The position numbers were made by a program, and so were the translations under genes. Positions 13,218-27,439 of a stretch of 64,000 bases of DNA are shown here, in pieces. The stretch lies in contig NC_049986.1 of assembly GCF_000003815.2 (NCBI RefSeq), forward strand, positions 13,089,876 through 13,153,875, given 5' to 3'. Under the pieces are notes generated by a model that saw only the letters and a program-made list of their open reading frames with translations, had not been told where the DNA came from and did no database searches. The first letter of the stretch is position 1. Each line of letters starts with the position of its first letter. This stretch comes from Branchiostoma floridae. Taxonomy: Eukaryota > Chordata > Leptocardii > Amphioxiformes > Branchiostomatidae.

Positions 13218-14414
13218 CGTAGGATCTGCTTGGAGATATCCACGGGAGAGTTTCCCGTTCAAACCACAGGGTCCAACACCCCTCCGACACGTGTATTAAA
13301 CTTGGCGCCTTGAAGCATAGGGAGTGTGAGGGGTGTGGCCTGGGCCCGTCTGTCTCCTGTAGTGAAGTTATTTCCTGGTCAGGAGGTGACGGTTAAGGAC
13401 GGTTTACTTCTCACGTTGTACGGCGCGTGGCAAGTCAACGACTCCGTTTTTAATGAGATCCACATCTTGTGTACCTTAACGAAGACACCACACTTTCTCG
13501 GAAGGAGTTAGGTACCCCCTAGGGTGTGACGGCCTAAACCAAAGCGGTGCTACATTAAAGTTTAATACACAGTTTGTACTGAGAAAGTTGGACTCCTTTA
13601 AGTGCAGATATGTTATGGCACATGGTTCTCCAATGGCGGTGTGGATGATATATAAATGGTATTGATATTGGCGGGACACGTAGAGGTTACAACAAGACGT
13701 AATAAAACAGGACGTAAAAAGATTTTCTTGAACGAATCCGTTTTACGGTAATCTCCACTTATCGTCGCACAGTCTTGGTGGGTGGATGGGTGTGTTCACT
13801 GTGTTGTAATTATCATGTTGACATTTTCTTTGATATTTACTCTGATGTAAGAACCCCTCAGTAACGACTAAGGAAACATTGAAGCACTCCCTGCCTTTCC
13901 ATAAAGAAACGACTTTCATTTATTTTGGCCCAATCAGAACAAATGTTGGAAACCGCACGCCCATCTTCCTACCTCCCTATTTCCTGTCGTCCCAGATAAG
14001 GACATTTTGACAGCACACACAGACTTCCCTATAAACAGAACTCACATGATGCAGGAGTAATCTCGGTCAGACGACAGCATCACGAGACTGTCAGTGCGCG
14101 GGGCTACCCACTCTGAATGCCAAGGGCGTTGCCGCAGTAGGGCACTCAGGTCGATGTGTAGATCGTCTGTGAGTCTTTAAGTAGGGTGAAAATGTCGACC
14201 TATCGCATAACATCTACAATGCCATAGAAACGTTGGAATACAATACCATGAACTAGGACTTATGATAGTGATTAAGCCATATCTAACAACAAGAATAGCT
14301 AAAAATAGCTAACAACATTGTTAAGCTAAATGTGGATTCAAGTACTATAAAGTCAAAGTCAAATGTTTGTCACAGACTTGTAGGTAACGTTTAACGTTAG
14401 GTGGTATCTCACTC

Positions 14415-14634
14415 CACTTGGGGCACCGGTGCGGCACTGCGGGGGTCCTTCACTGCGGCACTGTTGTGTTATTTTCGCCGATTTTTATATATTTAGATAT
14501 TGCGTAATACGGAAAAGTATGACTTAGAAGACAACAAAATACACAAAACGTCAAAAAATCCGTTCTTTATCTCTGAAATTCGTTGAGTTATCTTTCGAAC
14601 CCCGCAGTGCCGCACCGGTGCACCAAAGCAAGTG
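14415..14634. mobile_element. MITE with CACTTG...CAAGTG termini
   Basis: Inverted termini about 30 bases long: the left end carries GGCACCGGTGCGGCACTGC, the right end its complement (GCAGTGCCGCACCGGTGC). The core between them is AT-rich. CACT-type ends recall CACTA-like elements, but no target-site duplication is clear. Confidence 0.65.
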
Positions 14635-17038
14635 CAGTCAAAAACCACCTTCACAGAGGACATCGAGGGGGAAGGTTTAAAACTAGATGATTTACCCCTC
14701 GTAAATCATGAATGCATTCCTGAAACGTAAACTTTGCACACCTCCAACGCACGTGATGGAGACAATAGGACCTGGCAGGGTCGTCAGGTGATACTACAGA
14801 ACCCAACACATCGCTGACACTAGATAATACGTTGAAAGGTGCGGAATGACCTCTGTGTTGGCGTTGGTTAACTTTGATCTCCTTGCAGGGGAGGGGGCAC
14901 CTGTCGGTCAAGGACCTGAGCACACAAACCCTACAGCAACATATCAGTCATTACAACTGTCTGCCGTCGCTTTGTAATTACCTGATTCTAACGCGGCCTT
15001 CAGTGCTAACAAAGAGGCGCGAGGTGCGGCAGTGATAAGGCCTTTACATCACGCATGTTATGAAGTGTCAGAAAGTGCTATGGGTAGGACATCGGTAGTA
15101 AAGGGACTACTTGTGTTTCAAGATACTGATATCCACAACTTGTTAGGGTTTTCATGTCGTAATACAAAGAAATAAAAGAGATGATGAAATTTGTGATAGT
15201 CTAATTACTTCAACCCAGACACTCATGTGGAACAAGTGTACAGCGTCTTTCTGATCACTGTACTATGTTCAAGAATACGGGCCGGGTATCCATGTACAAA
15301 CATAGACGCTCGGTATGTTAGAAGGGTCCATGACATCTTCAAAGATGCTCCGTGAAATGCAACCAGGCAAAGACTCGTCTTTTTTATATTGTAAGAAAAG
15401 CCCTCAACAGGAGTCGTTTGACTTGTACAGTACTAGCAAGTAACCAACAATGCCTTTTTAAACTTCCGACTGACATTAATCACAGACTATTGTTGGACTT
15501 CGCGGACGTCATTTTGCATTATACAAAACACACATCAAAATACACTACATTGTTCAGGTTTGCTTGACAAAATACTCCACATAATATCTATTAGAGAAAT
15601 TGTAAAAAATTAAACAATGCCATACGTCCTATCATTTGCACATTTGAGCTATCGCTGGAAGAGAACAAGAATCATCTCCACTGTTCTTTAAGGCCATGTC
15701 CTGAAACCAAAACATTGGACATTCCTGGACCAGTGGGTCCTCTTCCTCCTGGCCTGGCGCCCTCCCGTTTCAGGACGTGGTTGGAATATCAAACACCCCT
15801 GATGTTTTGTTAGGCGGGCACGGCCCCTCACACACCCCTCACCCTCCCCTGGTCAGCCCCTGTACCGCCACAGGGGGACCGGGTGCGGCGCGAATCGAAA
15901 CGGCGGATAAAAGATGAAGAAGGAAATTGTGAGAACATTGGCGCTATTCAGAAGACGCTAATGAATGCTGACGTTATCAATGGCAAAGTAGTATTACATA
16001 ACCTTGAAGTTCCTAGCCATACAGCAACATACTAAGTATTTGTATTACTATTTCCATTTTAGAAACAAGAATTCCGAGCTGCAATACTGGACTTATTTTA
16101 AAAAGGGACTATACTTTTAAAAGATACCGTCTCTGATGTTTAAATGGTTGACCTGGCGTTAGGTCTCTTTGGGTCTGCTGTTATCCATTGGCCACCAACC
16201 AAAACGTGCAATCTGTATTGGACGGGGAAAGGTACATTTTACCAATCTCCGAGCAGATATCTAATGGTGTTAGCAATTTCCATTTGCCCCAGTAGGCCTA
16301 TATAGGGGGCTATTGGATTGGAGATTGCCAGCCGCCTTGATATTGGACTGGAGTGCAAATGGGGACTGTGCTAGCTGGCTTGAATTGCTAGCCCCAGTAG
16401 AGTTCAGCTCGGAGATCACATTTTACATCCTAGTTCAAGTAGTTGGATGTACATTGAAAATCTTGAAAGTACTACTCTCCGAACCCTAACCCCCCACCAA
16501 GACCCATGCCATCTGTCTGACCTGTCAGACAAGGTGGGCGAGCACACGCACACCGGACTGGGCATTTGAACACACCGTGTGTTTATGTTGTGAAACTAGA
16601 GACGTTACATCATGACATCATGACCTGGTCATCTTTGATTGACAGCTCAGTCACATGGTAGGGTCGCCAGATAATTACTGTAGGGGGTTTAGATACCATC
16701 AATGAGAGATTTCTTAAAGCAAATAGATTGTCTGCACTATTACAAGGTACTAAACCACAACCGTCGGTCTTCTAGACCACATCTGATATCATACATGGTC
16801 TCCATTATGAATTTATAATGCTAAGGGTAGATTTTTTCCCCGTATGATAGTTTGTACCCCCCTCAATCAAGACCAAAGTTGGATCTGTCCAAGGATCAGA
16901 TTTGTCCACAAAAGAGACCCCAAACTAAACAGACAGGAGAACATAGGGATTTACGGTCCAGCCGGTAGCGACTATCGCACAGTGTTCTACAACAACTCAT
17001 GATCAGAAGACGCGAGGTCTACAGACATCGGATGAGAC

Positions 17039-20000
17039 ATGTTCATTCTCCCGCTGATCTCCATCTTTTACATCGTCATAGCTCGAGCCAGAGGTGAGTT
17101 TTTTACATGTTTAACTAACGTCCACAGTCGTTGTCGCCCGGTACTTGCTTCAGAACGCAGTCACGTTGTACCGGCGTGGCGCGCCGGGCATGTGTTGAAG
17201 TGCCTGTTGAGTACGTCGGAAGGTGCCGCGTGTTGCCACTCTCCATGGCTTATCTGATAAGAGGAGATATAAAACATGTTTGCGTAACGCTCTTGAAGAT
17301 AAGGAAATAAGCCACAATGGTTACTAGCTGTAGATCTGGGTATTCTGCAGGTTGCAATCATGCATTTCCCAAAGTTATGTTACATGTAATATTGTACATG
17401 GTGTTGAAACAAAGGCTTAACCTTGAGTATCTGAAAACAACTCATTTTCATGAACTTTTTTTGCTGCGACCAAGGTCGTACTTTGGCCCATGTTACAGCC
17501 ACTGTCGCAATGTATATGTCTTTGTTGACATTTCGCATTGTGCCGGTTCCTTTATCCACGCAGTGGTGTCGGGTGTCTGGTCCTACGTCACATCGTCGGA
17601 CCTTTTTCAAGCGGCGAGCTTTAAATGGTGTAAAAGCAACGTGCTGTTAGTGTTACATACTGATCATTAGGTATCCTTTCGTAGGCTTTCACGCTTATCT
17701 TTTCAACTCCAGTTTTTCTACTGAGTACACACTATTACCTGTCGTTGTAGCTATAACCAACATTCTGAAGTATTTAAGCCAACAAAAGCATTTAAAAGCA
17801 ACATTTCTATGTATGAAGAACAATGAAAAACGGATTACAGTTCGTGTGTCGGCCATTTTATGACGGAATCGTTGAGTCCCTGAATATGTGCCGCAGACAC
17901 TGTGTTGTGTACATAGCAAACATATCGACTATGTTCAAGCGGCTATATGCTGATAGCGCGTCTGTTACTGTTCAACTTGTACATACAGCGAGTACAAGAG
18001 AGGGGGGAGAGGTACATCTGCGCTGCTTCATACTACTTCCACTTTTTGAGCCAGAACAACAATGGTCCCGAATAACAATGTAATGCTTCTAAAGTCCAGA
18101 TCTTAAGAGAACAGGCCTTTAATATTTGCAGCATTGCATTTGCCGCCATCTAACTGATATTTTGTTTCATCTCTTTGTCCCCATTTTCACCAAAAAAGAC
18201 AAGACCTTTTAGGGATTAAAAGACAGCTGCTATATGTGTACCGATTGACGTAAGTAGACATCACTCTGCAGACACCGAGATGCTGATAGATATGAAATTT
18301 GTATATTTGGAGATCTTCGGTAAACGATAGCAGTGAGTTCAGTAGCAATAGCTCCTTCTTCGACTTGCACTGAACTAATGCGTGTTTTAGAGCTCCAGTT
18401 TAAAACTAGACGCACTTTAAAAAAATACACCAACGTGATTGTCTACTTGTTCCCTGGATTCTCTCCATTGAATGAGAGTGAGAAATAGAAGTTAGTTATA
18501 AATTAGCGATAATGAAGTTTAGGGAGAGGGTTGGCCAAGGACAACCAGGACTCATGCATCCTCACGCAGGGTCAAGTAGCTGGCAATGGATATAAATTGA
18601 TAGCCGTGGCCATTGTCCCCTGTATCCTAGCAACGACGGGAAAATGGCGGTGCTAAATTACTGAATGGACCAACGCCAGGCCTATCTCCAAGTAGATGTA
18701 TGGTGCCAGTTGGTCTGATTCTTATAATTTTCATTGCTGTATATGCCTTCGGAAAAAAAAACCAGTGCAGTGCTTACCATCTCTTAACTATTGTCTCGGC
18801 ACCGATATCACTTCGCTTTGTGTCCTCTTACATGTCTGACGTTCCTTTCTTATGTCTTTAAGGAGCACGAGTATGTTACTGGGACCTGGGATGCTTCACG
18901 GATGAGCCTCCCTACCCTGAGCGCCTCCCCCAGCCTCCCGAGGCGCTGAACGTGCAGTTCCTCCTGTACACCCGCCACAACATGGACGACCCGCAAACTC
19001 TCACCGTGTGGGACATAGAGGGGACAGAGACTTCCCACTTCAATAGGTGAGTCTACATGTATGGGCCAGGTAAATGAGATTTGCTGTCTGAAAACCAGTG
19101 TAAGATTTCAAATTTTACGCATATTAAAGTTCTTTATTAAATACCTTAGAAATAGTGCACTGACTTTTCAATCTACCCAAATAGATAACGTTAAGTCAAT
19201 CAAAGATTTTAAAGGCAGAAGGGAGGATTAAATGAAAGAGATGTGATTGAATGGTGTTATCACGTCAGAAAGATGTAACGTTATAAGAGTTTGTTTCACT
19301 ACGGGAAAAAAAATAGCTGAACCCGTTTCCGTTGAGCTCCAACTGGTTTCCAAGCTTTGGTGGCGGAATGGTGTGCAAAATGAAAAATAAAGATCTTTGA
19401 AAAGATCATTGTCTTTTTTAATTTGCTCAAGGAGGTTATAATCAATTTTAACCACCTTCATTTGCCAAATGACTGGACCCCTCACGTCACAGCTATGACG
19501 TCACGACAGTTTACTCTGCTGAGGTGAGGTGATCTTGGGAAAGTTTACTCTCTTCACGCCCGACTTCCCCTGAAATGTTTATCTGTCAAACCTCACAAAG
19601 CGCAATGTTTAGCCATAGTGACAACGGTACGCGCCACGGATAGCCCCATGCCGTCTGCACCAATCACGGATCATCTTGACAAAAGCGCGGGAACATGTTA
19701 TTTTGGGTTGAGCTAATATTTGGTGTATGCCGTGCCCCTCCTACCCCAAGTATATTACAGAAGTACACTCTTGCCAACTTGGCAATCTGCCGTCAAAGGA
19801 CGAATTTATAGAAGAACTGGAGGTTCTAGCATCCTTGCGCGACCTCGGGAGTCTTCCCGCCTTGTCACAATGCCAAGACCACCAGAGAGCGCCACAGGAC
19901 GTTCCGACATGGGCAGTCATAACTACTTAAAGATTTCCCTCAGTGAAAGAATGTCTTAGATGAAGGCTTGACTAATAAGCAATCGGCACGGGATGTCTAT

Positions 20001-23000
20001 TATGTCTCCTGGCAGAACCTCAAGTCACGGGACAAGGAAGTAGACTGCCAACATTGTTCATTGTGACTATAAGATCTAAGCAAATATTCTTCAAAATAAC
20101 AATGAATGTGAGAGAAAACAGTATGAAGTGATTGAAACATTCGCTGACTCAAAACGAAGGCGTGTCCGAATTTGTCTCTTGGCAAACTATCTCTCAGAAT
20201 CCATCTCGCTGCAGGGCATGTACATGTATGCTGGGGTAGGGCCAATATTGATACCCTACCTACTTACTATATATGATGAAACGTTATCAAGACACCAACC
20301 GTAACGAAAACATGTTTAGAGCATTACAAAATAGCATATATGACCTCCTTCGGTCAGTATGGGCTCGTATGGTAAAATCCTGATTGACATCAGCCCTGCA
20401 GCTTAGGCTATGGCTTTTTAAAATCAGTCCTTTACGAGAATGACGGCATTTGCCACATGGGGCACGTTTGTAAGCTGACTCAGGTCTGTTAGCTCTTGAC
20501 TATAAAAAAATTGTCGAAATATCAGAAGATTCAATTCCATAGTTCTATTGTAACCTAATCCACAACAGTCAACAGTGCAAACCGATCTAAACCGTACATA
20601 CCCAAGTAAAAGACAGTTTATGGGAGCGCCATCTAGCGAGTAATCTGAACATATTGCAGTGTTCATTTTCGACATTGACTTTGACTTTATTAAGATAACA
20701 ATAAGATACACGTAGGTAACAGGCAGCGATTGTTGGTGTTGTGACCCACACATTAACACATGCATACACCAAATACAAGCAATGAATAGATACAGTCTAG
20801 AATCTCATATTTAAGACATTGACTTTATTTTTGTAAGGACTGCGGACACCAAGGTCATCATACATGGCTTCATTGATGACACCGACGTCGAGTGGCTCAT
20901 CAACATGAAGGACGCCATATTGTACAGGGAAGACGCCAACGTCATCCTGGTGGACTGGGCGGGGGGTTCGAAAACCCTGGACTACACCCAGGCAGCGGCA
21001 GACACCAGGGTGGTGGGGTCAGAGGTCGCCAGATTTATCATTTTTATAAAGGTACGAATTTTCCCTTGATGCAAATGGTTCATTTGTCCGCCATTTTGAA
21101 TGTTGTCAAGTTTGTAGGTCAGTGATGATGATGATAATGAGTGATGAACGTATTGTTTACATGGTCATAGACTTGATTTTTGTGCCGATGACAATTGACA
21201 AAAAATAACTGTAACGTTATGTCTTCTGTTTATGTTCCGCAGTATTTAAAAGACTACCCGGAAGAAAGATTTCATCTAATAGGTCACAGCCTTGGGTCAC
21301 ATATAGCAGGGCAAGCGGGGAAGTTATGGAAAGGAATAGGTAGAATAACGGGTGAGATATGTACATGCACTTTTAAATAACCTTTTTCTCAAACAATACA
21401 ACACGCCAAATACAAAAAGGATAGTAGACTAAGTTTGTATGTTTGCTTGCTTCAATGTGAACACTTTGGAGAAATTTAGAAGACAAATTGTAAGTATCCG
21501 TCTTCAGTCGTGTTTCTATTGAGGCACGTTGCATAGTACATTCAAAGGATTTAACGCTTATTTTACTTTCTAAAATCTACTTTCCTTTTCGTCAGGGCTG
21601 GACCCCGCCTACCCGTTCTTTGAGGGTAAACCGCCGGAAGTCCGCCTCGATCCGACAGACGCCATCTTTGTAGACGCCATCCACACTGACGGAGATGCTA
21701 ATCACAAATTAGGTACGGAGTTGAGACGACACACATTTACTTCCACTTAACAGTTTCAACTCAAATTTATGGTTGTCAGTTTCAGATGACATAGAACTTG
21801 AATTTCAGTAACTGTACTAAAAGGATGTTGGTGAAAAATATCAAAATATCATGTAATGTGAAGATAGACATATTCTGAATTTTGTGCAAAGGTACGTTTT
21901 GGATCATACTCTTTGACTTCTCTTTGACGCTGCTCTGATTCGAAGGCTCGTGTGACGTCATTGCCGCGATCTGTATCAACATGTTTACCCTCACACAATG
22001 CTGTACACACGGCGCTGACAAACAATGTAACACAGCCCATGCTATCGTGTCACCTGCCTGTTTAATGTCTTTTGTTTGTGGCGAGGTGTACGTGCCAAAT
22101 TGAATAACCGAAATGGACGGGTCTACCATAAAACTGTATATTTCTTTTCCTATGCACAGTTCGTCGAACTTTTCCTACACAAAGAAGGGGAAACTCAAGA
22201 CCACACGTATAAAGACACTGATCCTCCTTTAAAAGAAGGCTTTTAAAGTCAAGTCCTGTCCTTCAGCAACATTACCACTATGTTGATAGAAACATGAGTG
22301 TATGTCAACTTTTTACGTAAACAGTATCAAAGCACCAACACTTTGTCTCCCAGCAAAGTGTTCTGGTATAAATTATCACCAATCGTTATATGATAGTATT
22401 TCAAAAAATCCAAATCTATATGTCACAAACTTAATTGACATTTTTTCTTCGCATGATAAATTTTTGGTCAAATTTTGCAGCCGGTTTCGGCATGATGGAC
22501 CCAGTCGGCCATCTTGATTTCTACCCGAACGGTGGGATGGACCAACCAGGGTGCGGGGAGTCTCTGTTTGAGTACGTCAGGGACCAAGGTGTCTGGGGAG
22601 GTAGGTTTTCTTTTTTTTCAATTTGTCTGTCTATTTGCGCCTAAAATGACAATATTACGCCACGAATCGTTGCGTATGTAGAAGGTAAAAAATCTACGAA
22701 GACTCTGCACTGTTCAAAAACATTGCTTCCCCCCTTCCACCGCTTGAAACAACCTGTGCCAGTGTTCCAAGTTCAAACTCCTGGTAGATATCCAGTTTTG
22801 TTCAATGTATAGCATAGAATAGCTTCTCTTTGGTTATCAATGCCTTCCAAGCACGACACTACACTTAACTAGCATCGCAATAATCCTCGCTTGTTCTATC
22901 TTACAGATAGTCTTTACATACCTTTGCACTGTCCTTGGTGCTGAATGGCTATTGCACCGAAGTACCTAAAGCGAAAAAAACGCTTTTCAAATATTTCGTC

Positions 23001-26000
23001 CAAATTTTAACATGTCGACAATTCGTTTGCTTAATCAATCCATCCGTACTGGTATTGAGCAGCAATACACAATATTATGATGACCTGTATTGTTGTCTAA
23101 TGTTGAATAACTCCTTGTCTATCTATTCTATCGACAGGCGGCGAGACGTTTGTCGTCTGTAACCATCTCCGGGCGGTCATTCTCTTCATAGACTCCATAA
23201 ACTCGGATTGTTCCTGGAGGGCCTACCCTTGTTCGGATTATCAGACTTTTGTAGATGGTAAAGTATGAATTCTATGCATATACATATTCTGTGTATTCTA
23301 CACATAGCAGCAACAGAACATTGCTATGGTTATCATGTCAATAGAAGATCTACTAAACCTTGTAAATTCGATTTCATTTTATCAATAGTCAACCATGCTC
23401 ACCATTCTGAAATACTACATCTAAGCTGAAATCTGAAATAATACACCAAACTTACCCAATCGTGTAACGCAATGTAAGGTATGCAAAAAGCAGCTACTCA
23501 CTAGATATGATTTTGGAATGAAAGATAGTACATTGTATCATTACATTATGACATGCTATCGTATTTGCATTACAGTTCTTCTCAATAGGCGTCGCTGTGT
23601 GTTAGAACTTACATGTTTATTTCATTTATTTTGAATCGCAGGAAACTGCATGACATGTGGTGACGCAGGTTGTTACTCCATGGGTTACGATGCAGACAAG
23701 GCGTACACAGCAGGCAGTCCGGTCAACATGAAACTGTACATGACTACAGCGGACAGCTATCCTTTCTGTCGTGAGTATCTACAAAAAAAACTATTTCATC
23801 TTTTATTACCCCTACTTTGATCCACCTTGTTAACGTTAACCTTGCTGACAAATATGGTGTATTTTTGTAGAAGTTGGAAAGTCACTGTAATGGCTGAAAA
23901 ACATGACACATGTGCTACCCCTTATACATTCTTCTATTCTTAGATTTCTTCTATTTCAGATACTCTAAAATGTCTCTGTCAGTGTCCATGCTCCATACTA
24001 GACTATGTCACGATATATTTTGCACTTCATATGACGTGTAAAACTGTAAGTGAAGTAATGTTGACCGTAGCGTGGAGTATTCTGATTGGACGACCCGAGC
24101 ATGCATAATCTCGCGTTACGTAAATCAATGCGTGAAAACACGAGACCTGGATGCAACCCAAAGTATTACAGACGTCATAGACGCAACCGAATACATCACG
24201 ACTTTGTTATTGTATACTCGAATAACTGTGAAACCGCGCCACAATGTTAGTACGTATATCATGTATCTACCAATTTAACATTGGGGTCACCATTTAGATA
24301 AAAATAACTTGTCTGGTCGTGCGTTGAACTTAGGTTAGTTTAGGTCAACGCCATCAAATGTCTTTAGATTGGTTGTGTCGACATCATATAATATACAGAT
24401 GGGGATATCTAATATGATTGGTTTTGTGTTTATTTTCTAGACGAAGAGCTCCACCATGTCAAGTTATCCCTCAGCAAACCTCCGGACTGCGAGGAGTACA
24501 AGGCTGAACAGCTGTATCTGCGCCTGCGCGGGGAAAACAAGTCCACTGAAAACACCCCACTGTTAAAGTACGTCATGGACATTTCATCACTATCAGATTA
24601 CAACATTGTAGGAACTGATTTGTCTGGAGCAGCTTATATATTTTCTAGTTTAGAATAGATGCAATTGTGCTTTCATAATTTTGCTAAACCCGCCCGTCTT
24701 TTAAACCTTCACGTAATATAGGAACTAATCTCCAACCAGATCCACGGTGCGTAATGTATAGTATCAAACTTACCGTTTGACTCCCTTAGCCGGCTATACT
24801 CCCTGGCAAGCTTTGATACTATCTTATGGCACCGTAGGATCTGCTTGGAGATCAATTAGGAACATCTATTGCAGAATCAAGACAAAAGTCATTCTTGATT
24901 ATTGCATAAATCTTCTTTTCAACATACGCTGTCCTTCTGTGGTGGCGTCCTAACTTTAAAGTACTACGTCATCTTATCATATCATATCATATGACAAGCC
25001 TTGATATGACGTCTGAAGCACCAGGTCAAAAGTGCCGATTGCGTATGTACATTTTATGGTACTAAAATCTGTCCTATTGCTTATACAAGTCAAGTCAAGT
25101 TTATTGCACTTAATAATGATTGTAATGGGCACAAATTGAAATATTATGATCAATATTTTATAGGACAACAGTCTATATAGTAACATCAATGTGATACTAC
25201 AGTACATGAAGATTCTAGGTTATACAATGCATGTATTCACCCAGTTTATTGTTACCCCTTAGGGACCACCTTTCCTTGGAACACAAGAGTGACAGCTTCG
25301 AGTTTATCGTGGGGAGTCGGAAGGGGATCGGGTCCATCCGGGGACTTGACCTTCGGTGGAAGCCGTACTCAGATAACATCCTGAGCAGTCTGGGCGTGTT
25401 CGCCGAGTGGCTGTTCGCGTCGGATCTCGGCACGTGCGTCAAGCTGGACAAGGTTCGGGTGGACACCGCGGGGGATGTCAACGGGACGACGTAAGTCATG
25501 ATGTTTATTTCAATGACAGGTAGAAAGACTATTTAGACCATATGTTAGACTCAACATGTTGACATTTCCTTGTACCAGTTTGACCTCCGTTTGCATGTAT
25601 GTATAGATGTTACTTAGAGGACCTAATGAAAAGATTATCTTTCTTTCTATAAGGCCTTTGTCAAACTAAGGTATCATTTTGTAAAAGTCGTACGAAGCAA
25701 CTAGCTCCGCGCACTGTAGTTGATCTCTCTTTCTCTTCTTAGATTGTCGTCGCTGATATATTACAATCTAGAAAACTGTCGCTAGATGGCGTAACCTGGA
25801 TAAACATTTACTTCTCTGAAGCAATAGTGGCAAGTACACGTGTCTGAAGGCAATGCAGCTTGTCACGTTTAGTCGGAACCAAGTTTATTTTGGCATCGCG
25901 ATATTGAACTAGTTTTGGAGCCGGTTCAAGTTGGCCGCTAGTCCAGACGACACAACACTGGCGTTCATGTCGTCATGCTGTAAATATCCGTACAAACGTG

Positions 26001-26354
26001 GCAAATATTTCTCTTTATGGCCATTTGAATACACTTGGATGCAATTTGCAGAGGGCCTGCTTGCGTAGTCTCTACCAGACTCTGGATCGCTGGAAAAATC
26101 GTAGAAATGGAACAAATAGAGGAGTAAGACGGCCAGAGGAATATAACCGGCCAAGGAACAGCTCGCGATCCTAGAGCGATCCGGAGTCTGGTAGAGACTA
26201 CTGTTTGCGTGCCCTACGAGCAACAACGCTTTGTCTTCTCTGACCGTTAATTTTCCGGAAATCTGTTTTCCACAGCACTGAAGTGGTCTGTACACGAAAG
26301 GACCTGCAGCCCGACATCACACAAACATTCCAGCTAGAAGAGGGCTGCCTGTGA
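17039..26354 (+). CDS. Pancreatic-lipase-like secreted lipase B (complete, 493 aa)
   Basis: Eleven coding exons: 17039-17093, 18863-19046, 20838-21051, 21243-21351, 21596-21712, 22481-22600, 23138-23257, 23642-23770, 24441-24567, 25263-25490, 26276-26354. They total 1482 nt with no frame break. Residues 1-18 form a signal peptide ([18 protein letters not shown]). The alpha/beta-hydrolase domain carries the triad Ser167 (GHSLGSH), Asp190 (GLDPAYPFF) and His276 (VCNHLRA). A lid loop of 22 residues lies between the Cys of QPGC and the Cys before His276, near the full length of vertebrate pancreatic lipase. Exons 9-11 (from about residue 350) encode a C-terminal PLAT/beta-sandwich domain ending in a Cys-containing tail. 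Expected role: secreted triacylglycerol or phospholipid hydrolase. It is head-to-head with lipase A, 12.9 kb apart. Position-specific substrate and colipase dependence are not evident. Confidence 0.93.
24750..24852. mobile_element. 'ATAAGATAG' family copy 2, in lipase B intron 9
   Basis: It contains AGCCGGCTATACTCC, AGCTTTGATACTATCTTATGG and the flank CCGTAGGATCTGCTTGGAGAT, matching the right arm of the element at 13092-13237. The left arm pairs more weakly. It lies wholly inside the intron between exons 9 and 10. Confidence 0.55.
26066..26200. mobile_element. MITE in the last intron of lipase B
   Basis: Inverted termini TAGTCTCTACCAGACTC and GAGTCTGGTAGAGACTA enclose about 100 bases; the arms extend to about 26 bases with one mismatch. 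It lies 75 bases before the last exon's acceptor. No secure target-site duplication. Confidence 0.65.
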
Positions 26355-26514
26355 GCGAAGTCGCCGAGATCGGATAGAGAGCTGTACGGTCGAAGGGTTT
26401 TGACAGGAACTGTTTAGCAGAAACTGTTTGGTCCATACTACGCGTATACGTCACATTTCCAAACCGGGGCCCGGTCGGGCAGCTTTCGAGAACGGAAAGT
26501 ATGATATAAAAGAC

Positions 26515-26520
26515 ATTAAA
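26515..26520 (+). terminator. Candidate poly(A) signal of lipase B
   Basis: ATTAAA about 160 bases after the TGA stop of lipase B, the nearest acceptable hexamer downstream. No cDNA evidence is available here. Confidence 0.35.
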
Positions 26521-26869
26521 CTACACAAGACCTAAAGAGAATAGTCGTGGGCATTATTTGTGAGTATTGTCCCGCGTACATTTCTATTTTTCGTTTCCAC
26601 AAGCAGCCCGGCATTACTAAACTAATGAGCGATTGTTAGTAAGAACAAAACATAATTAAAACACGATACACGTCTATTCTTTAATGGCCCTGGAATCATG
26701 TCTGTGTGTCATTCCGTTACAAGGTGGATAACGTTGAAATTTAGAAAGATTGGTGGATTTCCACCGATACGTGTATTATCTTGTACTGTGAGGTTTAGCA
26801 GACACAAATGATGGGTATTTACAAGATGTTGATGAGTAATAAGAAAAGGATGTAGAGAAAGAACGGAGA

Positions 26870-27060
26870 ACGGAAGACTAGAGGCACATTGAAGGACGGG
26901 TGGGAGAAAGGAGAATGGGTAAGAAGGAAGAAAGGGATGGAGTAATGAAGTAAGAAAGGGAAGAAGGAACAAATGGAAGAATGAAAGGAAAAAGAAAGAA
27001 GAAAAAGAAAAGGGAAGGAAGAGGGGGGGAAGGAAGGAGAGAAGAATGAAAGAATAGAAG
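26870..27060 (+). repeat. Purine-rich (GAA/GGAA) low-complexity tract
   Basis: Nearly uninterrupted A/G sequence on the plus strand with irregular GAAGGAA and GAAAGGG units. A similar tract occurs in a lipase D intron at about 34136-34320. Such tracts open long spurious frames on the complementary strand. Confidence 0.8.
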
Positions 27061-27439
27061 CGGGAATGCTGGAATGAGTATAATTTTAGAATTGCCTGTT
27101 GAAGATGTAAACAAATAGTTGTTTTGGACATTGGAGTAAAGCCCTTCATGACTTTTGTAACATCCGGCAGCAGGGTGCAAGAAAAATGCAAGACGTTTGT
27201 ATAATTCCAACTTATGTTCCAGCTAAGCTGATTATCATCGATTACCGATCATGATCAGATATAATTGTTTCGAAAACAAAGATTCGTAACTGTTGTTCAA
27301 ATTTTCCACAGCCGTAACAAAAATTATATAGATGTAAGTATTGATGATTCTGTTAATATGCAAATATGTGATTCGTGTATTGATAAGATTATCAGTTCTT
27401 TGTTGATTTTTTTATGTCTTATGGCAGGTTTTCCTACTT

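Larger units (their letters stand above)
10100..17038. other. Intergenic region upstream of lipase B
   Basis: No supportable gene. It contains two foldback elements (13092-13217 and 14415-14634), a CT/ATCT-rich low-complexity stretch near 11775-11850 that opens a spurious 142-codon frame, and an ATCTCCAAGCAGA-type repeat end near 11041. No TATA box was found close to the lipase B start. Confidence 0.5.

Noticed and set aside
17317..17670. 117-codon frame inside lipase B intron 1
   Set aside because: No family resemblance and no splice or start context; the intron is flanked by well-supported exons.
26709..27210. Minus-strand frames of 110 and 160 codons rich in Phe, Leu, Ser and Pro
   Set aside because: Composition artefact of the purine-rich tract; no domain, Kozak start or splice context.
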